A stretch of 64,000 nucleotides of DNA, from IMG/VR virus record IMGVR_UViG_3300027749_002876, positions 186,001 through 250,000 of that record; one strand, written 5' to 3'. The stretch comes from a virus. A program made the position numbers and the translations under genes. The notes under the pieces are model-generated. The model ran no database searches, was not told the DNA's origin, and saw only the letters and a program-made list of their open reading frames with translations. Below, piece after piece: positions 8,686-16,843 of the stretch; the stretch's first letter is position 1, and each line of letters opens with the position of its first letter.

Positions 8686-8944
8686 GTTTGGCAGTAATTC
8701 CTGCTTCTTTTTCTAACTGTTCAATAAGATTGGTATATATTTTCTTATAGTATTCATTCATCTTATCAAAATCAGTATCAACTATCTTACCTTCAATTAC
8801 GCACTTTTCTACTTTTTTCTTTGCGTAATCAATAATAACATTGCAGGTTTGTAAGTCTGCTTTTTTAATATTTTTACTTACAGCAACAGACTCATCAATC
8901 TGCCCGCCCGGTCTTCTCATAAATGTAATGAGTAAATATCTCAT
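8672..8944 (-). CDS. Conserved unknown phage protein, 90 aa
   Basis: A small basic protein with an N-terminal strand (RYLLITFMRRPGGQ) then a likely long helix with many Lys and Glu (KKKVEKCVIEGK, YKKIYTNLIEQLEKE). It overlaps the end of the clamp-loader gene by 4 nt (ATGA), so it is translationally coupled to it and may act in replication. No family recognised. Its last codons lie inside the terminator stem. Confidence 0.6.
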   Translation of the reverse strand: MRYLLITFMRRPGGQIDESVAVSKNIKKADLQTCNVIIDYAKKKVEKCVIEGKIVDTDFDKMNEYYKKIYTNLIEQLEKEAGITAKQNGA

Positions 8945-9864
8945 GCCGTCAATTCCGCCAGTGTTGCTGCCAGTGAAATTTCAGGAATCCCTACTAATGG
9001 CAGATTTGCTAAACCATTGCGAATTATAATGATACTTGCGTCTTTCTTCTCTGATGAGTTACCCCACAAGTCTAAGTTATCATACATCCATTTGTAAGTA
9101 TCTTCGACACGTGTAGGGTACATAGCAATGTATTGCATTAGTTGTTGTCTTGCTTCCATAATCTTACCTGCTTTAAACAACTGCGTTGCTTCTAACAATA
9201 GCTCATGTTCACTACTACCCTGTGCTTGTGGCTTCATCAACTTGTTACCACTACTATTAACCTGTAATTGATTTAAACATTTACGCAAATCTGGGTATGT
9301 TGCACGAACATAACTATCTAAATCATCTAAATCAAATTCAACATTCTCAGTAACCAATACTGTAGCGGCTCTTGCGGTGAACTCAGTTTGATCGGTCTTT
9401 GCAATGTGAAATTCATGGCATCGTGATTTTAATGCAGGGATAATTTTATGTTGATAGTTGCATGTGAGAATATATCTTACAGTATCAGCATATGCTTCCA
9501 TATCGTTACGCAATGCCGCTTGTGAAGCTTGTGTTAAGTAATCAGCTTCGTCTAGTAGAACAACCTTGAATTTACCAAACGGCATCGTTTGAACAAAACC
9601 ATTAATCTTATCACGCATATTATCAACACCGTTTTCTCTACTAGCATTGATTTCCAATACGTCATAATCTTCTACTCCAAGTTCGTGTATCAACACTTTT
9701 GCAAGAGTTGTCTTACCAGTACCCGGATCACCACTCAATAGTAAATGCGGTATAGTACCTTCACTTACCCAACCTTCAACTTGTTTCTTTTGTCGTTCAT
9801 TAACAAACACATAATCTTGTACTGTGTTCGGACGATACTTCTCAACCCAAAGTTTGTTCTTCAT
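8941..9864 (-). CDS. 44: Sliding clamp loader large subunit (gp44)
   Basis: An RFC/DnaX-type AAA+ clamp loader subunit. It begins with the family signature WVEKYRP (residues 6-12) and carries Walker A GDPGTGKT at 45-52, Walker B DEAD at 105-108 and the SRC arginine-finger motif at 147-149. In T4, four gp44 and one gp62 load the gp45 clamp onto primed DNA. At 307 aa it is close to T4 gp44 (319 aa). It belongs to a minus-strand run 11395-8672 with a co-chaperonin and the GRGS polymerase-like protein. The partner gp62 is at 58177-58767. Confidence 0.93.
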   Translation of the reverse strand: MKNKLWVEKYRPNTVQDYVFVNERQKKQVEGWVSEGTIPHLLLSGDPGTGKTTLAKVLIHELGVEDYDVLEINASRENGVDNMRDKINGFVQTMPFGKFKVVLLDEADYLTQASQAALRNDMEAYADTVRYILTCNYQHKIIPALKSRCHEFHIAKTDQTEFTARAATVLVTENVEFDLDDLDSYVRATYPDLRKCLNQLQVNSSGNKLMKPQAQGSSEHELLLEATQLFKAGKIMEARQQLMQYIAMYPTRVEDTYKWMYDNLDLWGNSSEKKDASIIIIRNGLANLPLVGIPEISLAATLAELTA

Positions 9865-10154
9865 TTTCTTAACATTTCTAGTGTGATAACGTGTGCGATG
9901 CCCTGACCCAAATCTTGCTCAGAGGGGATGATATGTAATGTGTTATCATGTCTATCAGTTTTTTCATTGTAACTTGAATATTCTAGCACATAACCACCAT
10001 TAGCCATATGTATTGTGAAATTCATACCTCTGCTATCAAGCTGTGACCCTCTAGTGATAGCAAGAGGACCTCTTCTATGAGGTTTTGATTCTACTACCTC
10101 ATTGTCTTGTGGGAATATAAAGTTGTGTAATTTTTGTCTAAACCAGTTTATCAT
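9861..10154 (-). CDS. Hypothetical phage protein, 97 aa
   Basis: A basic first half with aromatic residues (INWFRQKLHNFIF) and a beta-rich second half (NFTIHMANGGYVLEYSSYNEK). No family is recognised. The stop overlaps the gp44 start codon by 4 nt, and the gene starts directly after the co-chaperonin stop, so it is coupled to both. A replication or chaperone link is inferred from position only. Confidence 0.55.
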   Translation of the reverse strand: MINWFRQKLHNFIFPQDNEVVESKPHRRGPLAITRGSQLDSRGMNFTIHMANGGYVLEYSSYNEKTDRHDNTLHIIPSEQDLGQGIAHVITLEMLRK

Positions 10155-10520
10155 TTAAAATACCTTGTCGCCCATGGTCTCATCCGTCATTGGTTCGTCA
10201 CTGACCATAAGTATGTCGTTAGGATCAATCTTACGAATAACTCTTTCACCAGTGCCGTCATCTATTTTAATCCCTCTAGTCCAACGACCGTGACTAATTA
10301 GGATATACTGCCCAGCTTTCACGTCCAGTTGTGTTGGACCTACAGCATATACTTGTCCCCAACGTGGGCGAATACCAGCAGACTTCATATCATCATTAGG
10401 TAGTAAGATACCACCATTTGTAATACGTACATCAAACTTCATGTCACTAACAATGATAGTGTCACCTATCGCAGTTAATGATTTGATTTTGTGCGGTGCA
10501 AATGCTAATTTTGTTTCCAT
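10155..10520 (-). CDS. groES: GroES-like co-chaperonin (gp31-type)
   Basis: A 121-aa Cpn10 fold protein. The segment ITNGGILLPND matches the mobile loop that contacts GroEL. It is followed by the conserved block WGQVYAVGPTQLDVKAGQYILI (split here as a WGxVxAVGP turn then VKxGxxILI) and a C-terminal ILMVSDE strand like the VLA/I ending of GroES. T4 gp31 and Pseudomonas phage versions replace host GroES so that GroEL can fold the large major capsid protein. It probably does the same here with host GroEL. Packed between two small genes in the gp44 operon. Confidence 0.85.
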   Translation of the reverse strand: METKLAFAPHKIKSLTAIGDTIIVSDMKFDVRITNGGILLPNDDMKSAGIRPRWGQVYAVGPTQLDVKAGQYILISHGRWTRGIKIDDGTGERVIRKIDPNDILMVSDEPMTDETMGDKVF

Positions 10521-10521
10521 A

Positions 10522-10878
10522 TTATTTCTTTGATTCTTTGGCTTTAATTTTTTCTACTTCAATATCATCCTCAATTGATTCTTCTAACTCTAATTCTGCT
10601 ACAGTTAGTTCCTCAACTTTTGGTTGAACTGCTTCTACTTTATGCGGGATTGGTTTAGTTGTAACAGGTCTTTTAACCTGTGCTGATTTATTACCTACAG
10701 TTTTTCCATAAGCTTCATTTACTTTATCAGTAACCGGTCTAATTACTCGACCACTAGAATCAATTGTGTCGCCTCTAGCATTAACGCTCATATTACCAAC
10801 TGCCCTAGTATGCTCGTTTCTTGCAGCCAGTGCTCCCATATCTACTGATTTTCCCATTGCGGATTTATAATTTTTCAT
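10522..10878 (-). CDS. Hypothetical charged protein, 118 aa
   Basis: A probably disordered protein. The N-terminal half is basic and contains two RPVT repeats (VIRPVTDK, VKRPVTTK). The C-terminal half is acidic and ends in Lys-rich sequence (KIKAKESKK). No domain recognised. It has a good ribosome site (AAGGAG) and lies between the GRGS polymerase-like gene and groES. It could be a flexible adaptor, but nothing in the sequence proves this. Confidence 0.55.
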   Translation of the reverse strand: MKNYKSAMGKSVDMGALAARNEHTRAVGNMSVNARGDTIDSSGRVIRPVTDKVNEAYGKTVGNKSAQVKRPVTTKPIPHKVEAVQPKVEELTVAELELEESIEDDIEVEKIKAKESKK

Positions 10879-10888
10879 TTTGGTCTCC

Positions 10889-11395
10889 TTATTTTAAAAA
10901 CTCATCTATTGACAAATCATAGTACAAACTATTTATACGATGTATCTCAAGTAAAAACAATACAAAACTTGCTACACTACTACCTCGACCTACACCCCAA
11001 ACAATATTATGTTTACGCATAGTGTCAACCAAATACTTAAGATACTTTAATAGAATAAACATATCACGGTCTTGGAACTTAATTAACTCTTCACCTGCTC
11101 TTTGTAATTCTGCTTCAGTAGTACACTTGTCTAGTACATACTTAGCAATGTCCATATTTAAATATTCAGGTGGCAAGTGCCAAGATGATTGATTAGTGTT
11201 ATCAAATTCCTCTACTGATACTTTTGGGTCAACATACTCAATAAGTTTGGGTATATTTTCCAATTGCAATACATCATTAAAGTTAATAGCTTTCTCTACA
11301 AAAGCATATTTTATTGTACGTAACGGGTCTTGTAGATATAACAAACACAAGTCTGACTCAGTAAAAATAGATTGACCGTAAATATCTGATTTCAT
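10889..11395 (-). CDS. DNA polymerase III alpha-like protein, GRGS-motif half
   Basis: A 168-aa protein whose C-terminal third aligns by eye with the segment of bacterial DnaE/PolC just before the catalytic DxD. A helix (LLKYLKYLVDTMRKHNI) is followed by GVGRGSSVASFVLFLLEI (134-151) and YYDLSIDEFLK (158-168), the counterparts of PGRGSGAGSLVAYALxI and the ERFLN end. The protein stops exactly there, so the DxD and all later motifs are missing. Those motifs occur in a separate protein at 54923-55495. I start it at ATG 11395, 6 nt after a -10 hexamer, rather than at an upstream TTG. It is the first gene of the gp44 operon. Family resemblance is strong, function is inference. Confidence 0.75.
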   Translation of the reverse strand: MKSDIYGQSIFTESDLCLLYLQDPLRTIKYAFVEKAINFNDVLQLENIPKLIEYVDPKVSVEEFDNTNQSSWHLPPEYLNMDIAKYVLDKCTTEAELQRAGEELIKFQDRDMFILLKYLKYLVDTMRKHNIVWGVGRGSSVASFVLFLLEIHRINSLYYDLSIDEFLK

Positions 11396-11401
11396 GTACC
11401 T

Positions 11402-11430
11402 ATTGTAACACAAAACAGATATGAAAACAA
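11402..11430 (-). promoter_or_regulatory. Sigma-70 promoter, leaderless, for gp44 operon
   Basis: TTGTTT (11425-11430), 17-nt spacer, TACAAT (11402-11407), then 6 nt to the ATG at 11395. Confidence 0.55.
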
Positions 11431-11443
11431 TATATTTGGATAC

Positions 11444-12040
11444 TTATTTTACCGTATCTAATGTAAAAATAATTTCAGTTGCTTCGGGTTTACATAAGTG
11501 TTTCCAACCCAAATCTAATTCAGCCCATTCATTGTCTTTATGTAATTTGACAATCTTATCTTTTTTGTTTGTTTTTTTGTTATTTGAAATGTTTGAACCA
11601 CTATCATTCCACCAACTAGTTTTGTCATTATATGGTTCAAAATCATCTTCAATGTCTACTAAATATTCAACATCATCACTTAATTGAGATTTAAATGACA
11701 TATGTGTAATGTTAAATTTACCTTCAGTAATAGCATTCATTTTTAGTAATAATGGAATTGCTAATGCTTGGTCATATGGTTCAACTGGAAGCACACATAC
11801 CTTCATTCCCAAATTAGTAAAAGTATCTATAACTTTTTTCTCAGTAGATTGAATAAAAACTGAATTGGTAATACATTCATCAACAAAGTATTTCATTCTT
11901 TCAAGTGCAATAGTTTGTTCATATGGTTCTTCAGTTAGTATATCAACAAACATTGTAAAGGAATACATTCCAATTTGATACTCATCATGTAACCATATTC
12001 CAGCGATGAAATTAAATTCTCGTTTAATTCTAGCGGTCAT
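11444..12040 (-). CDS. Hypothetical phage protein, 198 aa
   Basis: A soluble, mostly globular protein with a short Asn/Lys-rich loop (SNISNNKKTNKKDK) near residue 155 and Trp/Phe-rich strands at both ends. No motif or family is recognised. The stop lies 49 nt before the next start. The first codon overlaps the stop of the 79-aa gene by 4 nt (ATGA), so both are read from the leaderless late promoter at 12282. Confidence 0.55.
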   Translation of the reverse strand: MTARIKREFNFIAGIWLHDEYQIGMYSFTMFVDILTEEPYEQTIALERMKYFVDECITNSVFIQSTEKKVIDTFTNLGMKVCVLPVEPYDQALAIPLLLKMNAITEGKFNITHMSFKSQLSDDVEYLVDIEDDFEPYNDKTSWWNDSGSNISNNKKTNKKDKIVKLHKDNEWAELDLGWKHLCKPEATEIIFTLDTVK

Positions 12041-12276
12041 TTTTTACCCTCTTTTTCTACACTGATAGATGATTGAATGTTTTGTTTTTTCATTATAGCA
12101 TCCATTTTGATGCCATATTCTTTTTTATAACTATCTAAGACCATGCAAAGCTGATGAATCATGGGTCCATTTTGCATTGAGTATGCAAAGTTAAGTTTTT
12201 TAGTTAAATCCGAAATAGACGTTTGAAGGTCTTCAAGCGACTTATCAGACAGTGATGTAATGAACGGATGTTCCAT
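12037..12276 (-). CDS. Small helical protein, 79 aa
   Basis: Probably two helices (residues 9-33 and 38-66), amphipathic and Lys-rich, ending in a charged tail. This resembles a small structural or chaperone-like phage protein. No family is named. GATAAATA lies 5 nt before the ATG and there is no Shine-Dalgarno site, predicting a leaderless late mRNA. Confidence 0.55.
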   Translation of the reverse strand: MEHPFITSLSDKSLEDLQTSISDLTKKLNFAYSMQNGPMIHQLCMVLDSYKKEYGIKMDAIMKKQNIQSSISVEKEGKK

Positions 12277-12281
12277 TCAAA

Positions 12282-12289
12282 TATTTATC
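12282..12289 (-). promoter_or_regulatory. Late promoter element, leaderless spacing
   Basis: GATAAATA on the minus strand, 5 nt before the ATG at 12276. Confidence 0.6.
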
Positions 12290-12311
12290 TAGTAATAACG
12301 TGTTGAAATTT

Positions 12312-13709
12312 TTATGCGTATGTAGAATTAAGGGTATACCAAATTCCACCTACGTTAGAGGCTGCGCTAGTAGAACAGAAATATTCTACTGCCGCTGAGT
12401 TACCCAGTGTTACTGATACGTTACTTGTTCCACCATTAATGTTAGCACCTGTATTTGGATATACACGTAAGGTATTTGCTGTATTGTTTCGTATGATTAT
12501 ACGATATCCAGCTACAGCAACAGGTAATTTTACACCAGAGTTAACAGGAACAGTAGTTACTATATTAATATTATTTGTTAATAATGTAGCATTTGCTTGT
12601 ACTGTGCCGGCAGCAATGACACTATCATTAGAACTTACTGCTAAGAATCCACCAACAGTTAAATTACCACTGATAGTTTGGTCAGCACTAGATGCGCCAG
12701 CTAATGCAATACTTTTCCATATAGCATTCCCGTTGTAGCTAGTTCCTACCATGTTGCCCGTACCTGCATTAATTGCAAATGTTGAACCGGCTGTACCATC
12801 AAATCCAGTTGCTGAAATTGTTATATTAGAACTATCTGGAATTGATTTAATATAATAAACAGTATTAGCAACAATATTTCCCCAAGTGTTGCCAGTAAAT
12901 ATAATAGGTGCATTTTGTACTAAACTTGTATTAGAACCACAATTTATTAAATTACCTGCGTAAGTTGCAGTAATAGATTTAACCACTGTGGTTGAACTAA
13001 ATGACCCCGTACATACATATACATAATTAGCATTTACTGCTATGTCACCGGCAACATCACCTTGAAAGCCAGTTGGGGCAGGTGTACGTTGTTGTACTTG
13101 TGTAGAAATTCTAGGTCTATTATATGGTTCAATTGTAATATTGTTACCGCAATCTGTTGTACTCAATCTATATTCTAGTTGATTAACACCATACGGTATA
13201 GTAACTGTGGGTACGTTAGCTACATTAGCAAAGTTTTCCAATGTTTCTACACCATAAGTACCTGTCATTGATACTTGTGATGGGAATGAAATAACCGATT
13301 GACTATTTGAAATATTGAGTATTAGTTGTACATTACTTTGTGTGCCGCTTGGCGCCCATCCTGCAAATTGAAGTGTTGTGTTGCCAGAAATACTACCATA
13401 TTGTACATCACCTAAACTAGCATTGATAACAACGGTATTAGAGATGTTATTGCCTAAATTATATGTACTAGCACGGAAACTACGGGTTAGTGCATTGCTA
13501 ATCAATGTGTTAGCCATGTTATTGTTTACAACTGTATTTGCTAATGCGGATTTAACCACGACATTATTTTGCAAATCTGTAATTTCAGTACTAGCTGTAT
13601 TAAGATTAGTTCTTATTGTGGCAAAGTTATCTCTGAACCCTTGGCTGTTATTATTAACTCCGGGTACAGGATAATTTACATTTATTCCATTTGTGTTTAT
13701 TTGACTCAT
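12312..13709 (-). CDS. Tail fibre-like virion protein, 465 aa
   Basis: The N-terminus (INTNGINVNYPVPGVNNN, then SQGFRDNF and a helix with ATIRTNLNTASTEITDL) is the typical attachment region of T4-like phage fibres. A Thr/Asn/Ser/Val-rich beta region follows. Around residues 270-310 it contains a YYIKSIPDSSNITIS module also found in the next gene. The C-terminal ~80 residues (GVKLPVAVAGYRIIIRNN to WYTLNSTYA) are homologous to the C-terminus of the 844-aa fibre at 16844-19378. It is probably a virion adhesin or part of one. It lies next to a 826-aa Ig-like protein, the endolysin and that fibre. Confidence 0.7.
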   Translation of the reverse strand: MSQINTNGINVNYPVPGVNNNSQGFRDNFATIRTNLNTASTEITDLQNNVVVKSALANTVVNNNMANTLISNALTRSFRASTYNLGNNISNTVVINASLGDVQYGSISGNTTLQFAGWAPSGTQSNVQLILNISNSQSVISFPSQVSMTGTYGVETLENFANVANVPTVTIPYGVNQLEYRLSTTDCGNNITIEPYNRPRISTQVQQRTPAPTGFQGDVAGDIAVNANYVYVCTGSFSSTTVVKSITATYAGNLINCGSNTSLVQNAPIIFTGNTWGNIVANTVYYIKSIPDSSNITISATGFDGTAGSTFAINAGTGNMVGTSYNGNAIWKSIALAGASSADQTISGNLTVGGFLAVSSNDSVIAAGTVQANATLLTNNINIVTTVPVNSGVKLPVAVAGYRIIIRNNTANTLRVYPNTGANINGGTSNVSVTLGNSAAVEYFCSTSAASNVGGIWYTLNSTYA

Positions 13710-13729
13710 ATTAGTTTTCCGTCTAGTAT

Positions 13730-16210
13730 TTAGTATTGAGTTTTATTCGGCAAAATAGTTTTTCTCGGGAATAAAACGTAAAAATCTTCGCTATTTAATG
13801 GGTCAGGCGTAGGGGTCGCACTCGGCAAATCATCCCAACTTGGTGGTATTGTTGCGTTATTATAGTTGTAAGTAGCACTCTTATCCACACTAAATCTATC
13901 AATTTGGAAATTAATTAAATTTAGTGTGTAATCCCAATTATTTTCTATATTAGTTTTGATGATATCAGCAAATCCTGGTTTAGTGTAACATATAACCCAA
14001 GCTTGAGTATATCCCAAAGTACTACCATTACTTTGTTGACTAGTCATCCATAATGGTAACAGTGTACTATTGAATACTTGTCCTACAACTTGTCCTACAC
14101 GATTACGCATATTGTACAAGCTATTTGGATATAACCTTCTTGCATATCCCGGTGTTCTGCTTGTGTAATAGCCTGGTGGCAAGTCTTTATTATAACTTGT
14201 GTATATATCGGTTATGCTTGTGTACCATGGACCTAATCCTAAGTCAATTGGTCTTGGCCAATATATTTGTTGTTGAATACTTACACCTGATGGATTAACT
14301 AAATTGTCAATGACCTCACTGTATACAACTTCATAAATTATGTCACCTGCACTATTTTTTGCTACAGCAGTTTTAAGTTCACCTAAAGTAATATTTCTCC
14401 AATAGTGATTTTGTGTGACAGCTACTAAATATTCTTGTATATCACTGGCATATATTCCATATGCATGTTCATATATAACACTTGTTGCCTTGCCAAAGTA
14501 TTGGTCATTTTCTCTGTATAAACTTTCAGGTGGTATTAATGAATCATTATTTAATAATGATGCTAGTATCTGTCTATCATTAATAGAGGGTGTTGCTTGA
14601 ATATATAATGTATCAGTTGGTTGACTGAATTCTTGTAAAACAGTTATTGTGAATGACTTACTTGATTCCACAGCTGGGTATTCAGTTGAATAGGCTTGCA
14701 CAGTGAAAGAGAATGCAGTTGTTGCACCTTGTTCTAGTAATTCATTTGTAGGTTGATCGGCCACTCTACCTGTAATTTGTCCATTACTAGAAAGAGTTAG
14801 GTTAGGTGGTAGTACTGTATCATTTATTAATCTATAACTTAAAACAACGTCACTTGTTGCTTTAACAAACAATGTACTAATAGTTCCGTTAAATATTTGA
14901 CCTAAGTCAGTGTTACTATCCCATACAACATTACCAGTAATACCTTTTCGTAAATTATAAGTAAAGTTGAAGAAGGGACTTATATATGAGGGGCTATTTG
15001 ATTTATAAACACCTACGCTAAAGTTATAGCTACTTACACCATTACTTGCCAATGCAGGTGTACCTGTAATCCATCCAGTTTGAGTATCCCCGGTCAATTC
15101 ACTGGGCAAACCAGAGAATGCATAAGTTATAGGATTACCATCAAAGTCATATCCTATAATTTTAAATGCAAAGTATTCACCACTTTGAAAGTTTCCCATA
15201 AATGCTGATTGTGACGGGGCCACTGGTGGTAAAATATAATAACCATAGTACGGATCAGTATTGCTTAAATTGTATGTTAATGGTCTGGTATTTAATATTG
15301 TTGGTACTCTAGTATTAGGTGGTTTTCCAGGACCACCTTGAGTAGTAGGGGTGTTTTGATTAACAACAGTTATTGTATAGGAACCTGTATCACCACCCAA
15401 CGGGCTAGTAAGTTCAAGTATAAAACTATAAGTTCTTATTGTTGGTGTACCTGTAGATACTGCAGGTAATGTAACAACCATAGCACCAGAACCCTCAGTT
15501 AATAATAATTGAGATCCGTTTTGTGTTACACTAATCGAAAAGGTAGTTGATGATGGTATTGATTTGATATAATATTGTTGACCACTATTTAAATCACCAA
15601 ATATTGTTCCAGAAAATACAACAGGTCTTCCTACATAAAAACCAATTGTTGAAGTAACTGTAATTAAATTAGTTGAGCTAGATGTCTCTGATGAGTTTGT
15701 TATGACTGACGGAGTAGTTATTGTTACTACTGGTGGTCTAGGATAGCCACGTATATTACCTAATAAATCAATCTCTAAACCAGGTGGCAATGCACCCTCT
15801 TTAACTTGTACAATTACAGGATTACTTGTACTTGGATTAGTGTAGGTAACTGGTAAACTAATCCATAAGCTATCTTGTGTGTTTAATAAGCTACCGTTTG
15901 GAGTAGTGAATTGTGGAATTGCTGAACCGGATATATTTATTGAAAAAGTTCTATCTCTAATATTTCCTAAATTATCTGTAACCCTAACAGTGAATGCACT
16001 TACTGTATTTCTCGTAACTAGTGTTGGTGTACCTGATATTAACCCCATAGTAGATAAACTTAAACCATCAGGCAATGAACCACTTATTACTTGATAAGTT
16101 ATTGATGTTGCAGGACTTACTGGGTCCGCAGACAATTCAAAGGCCATTATTAATAATGCCGGATAACTACCTATAAGTCCTGCGCTTGTGTTCCAAACTG
16201 GTTGTGCCAT
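13730..16210 (-). CDS. Large virion adhesin with Ig-like (He_PIG-type) repeats
   Basis: At least four copies of the LPxGLxLxxxGxIxGTP signature of putative Ig (He_PIG/cadherin-like) domains can be read: LPDGLSLSTMGLISGTPT near residue 46, LPPGLEIDLLGNIRGYP near 140, LPSELTGDTQTGWITGTP near 370 and LPPNLTLSSNGQITGRV near 480. The YYIKSIPSSTTFSIS module near 215 is shared with fibre genes at 12312 and, in variant form, 40574. The C-terminal third (600-826) is unrelated, Tyr/Pro/Asn-rich, and has no family I can name. It is most likely a tail or fibre protein for host-surface contact, in tandem with another fibre and the endolysin. Confidence 0.72.
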   Translation of the reverse strand: MAQPVWNTSAGLIGSYPALLIMAFELSADPVSPATSITYQVISGSLPDGLSLSTMGLISGTPTLVTRNTVSAFTVRVTDNLGNIRDRTFSINISGSAIPQFTTPNGSLLNTQDSLWISLPVTYTNPSTSNPVIVQVKEGALPPGLEIDLLGNIRGYPRPPVVTITTPSVITNSSETSSSTNLITVTSTIGFYVGRPVVFSGTIFGDLNSGQQYYIKSIPSSTTFSISVTQNGSQLLLTEGSGAMVVTLPAVSTGTPTIRTYSFILELTSPLGGDTGSYTITVVNQNTPTTQGGPGKPPNTRVPTILNTRPLTYNLSNTDPYYGYYILPPVAPSQSAFMGNFQSGEYFAFKIIGYDFDGNPITYAFSGLPSELTGDTQTGWITGTPALASNGVSSYNFSVGVYKSNSPSYISPFFNFTYNLRKGITGNVVWDSNTDLGQIFNGTISTLFVKATSDVVLSYRLINDTVLPPNLTLSSNGQITGRVADQPTNELLEQGATTAFSFTVQAYSTEYPAVESSKSFTITVLQEFSQPTDTLYIQATPSINDRQILASLLNNDSLIPPESLYRENDQYFGKATSVIYEHAYGIYASDIQEYLVAVTQNHYWRNITLGELKTAVAKNSAGDIIYEVVYSEVIDNLVNPSGVSIQQQIYWPRPIDLGLGPWYTSITDIYTSYNKDLPPGYYTSRTPGYARRLYPNSLYNMRNRVGQVVGQVFNSTLLPLWMTSQQSNGSTLGYTQAWVICYTKPGFADIIKTNIENNWDYTLNLINFQIDRFSVDKSATYNYNNATIPPSWDDLPSATPTPDPLNSEDFYVLFPRKTILPNKTQY

Positions 16211-16211
16211 G

Positions 16212-16832
16212 TTATGCGCCTAAATATTCTAATGCAATATGATAGTGATGTTCTCTATCAGCTAATCCAATAGTACCGCCATTGATACGTTTTGTTAATG
16301 TTACAAAATCATCTCTATCACAATATTGATTTAGTTTGTTGTTATCCCAGAACCAACCAGCGCTGGCAACAGCACCATTGGGTGTTTCTAAATATCTTAC
16401 AGTATCTTCAATACTCATATCTAATGCTTCAGCAAACTTTGTATAGTTATCACGACCGGTCAATTGTATTAATCCGCGACCTCTAAATCTAAATCCATCG
16501 CCACTTGCTTCGTCACCGTTCTTCATACGATTAGCATATACACGATTAGCAATCATCTCTGGCTTGCGTTCATATGGTTTAGCAATATCTTCTGTAGGGA
16601 AATATTTTTTAAACGTTCCCACTAATCCTTTTGCACTGTAGTTTAAGTTTTCAATGACAGCATTAAAGCCACCGCTTTCATGTGCTACTTGTGCTAGAAA
16701 ACCTGCAACACGTTTGGGATTCTCAAACATTTCGTAGTATTCTGCTACAGTGTTTAGTGGCTCAACATAACCCTCTAGTATAGAGCGTGTTGTTTTTGTA
16801 CACATTGCTGTTAATAATTCTATTGTTACCAT
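16212..16832 (-). CDS. GH19 endolysin (chitinase-like lysozyme)
   Basis: A 206-aa glycoside hydrolase family 19 protein. The core motifs are FLAQVAHESGGF (45-56) with Glu52 and NLNYSAKGL following Glu61, a likely catalytic pair, then FRFRGRGLIQLTGRDNY (about 123-139) and SAGWFWDNNKLNQ. GH19 enzymes of phages cleave the peptidoglycan glycan backbone at lysis. There is no signal peptide or membrane anchor, so export would need a holin, for which 5927-6532 is a candidate. It is placed between two fibre genes with an AAGGT ribosome site, and a virion-bound role in entry cannot be excluded. Confidence 0.9.
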   Translation of the reverse strand: MVTIELLTAMCTKTTRSILEGYVEPLNTVAEYYEMFENPKRVAGFLAQVAHESGGFNAVIENLNYSAKGLVGTFKKYFPTEDIAKPYERKPEMIANRVYANRMKNGDEASGDGFRFRGRGLIQLTGRDNYTKFAEALDMSIEDTVRYLETPNGAVASAGWFWDNNKLNQYCDRDDFVTLTKRINGGTIGLADREHHYHIALEYLGA

Positions 16833-16843
16833 GTTTTACCTTT

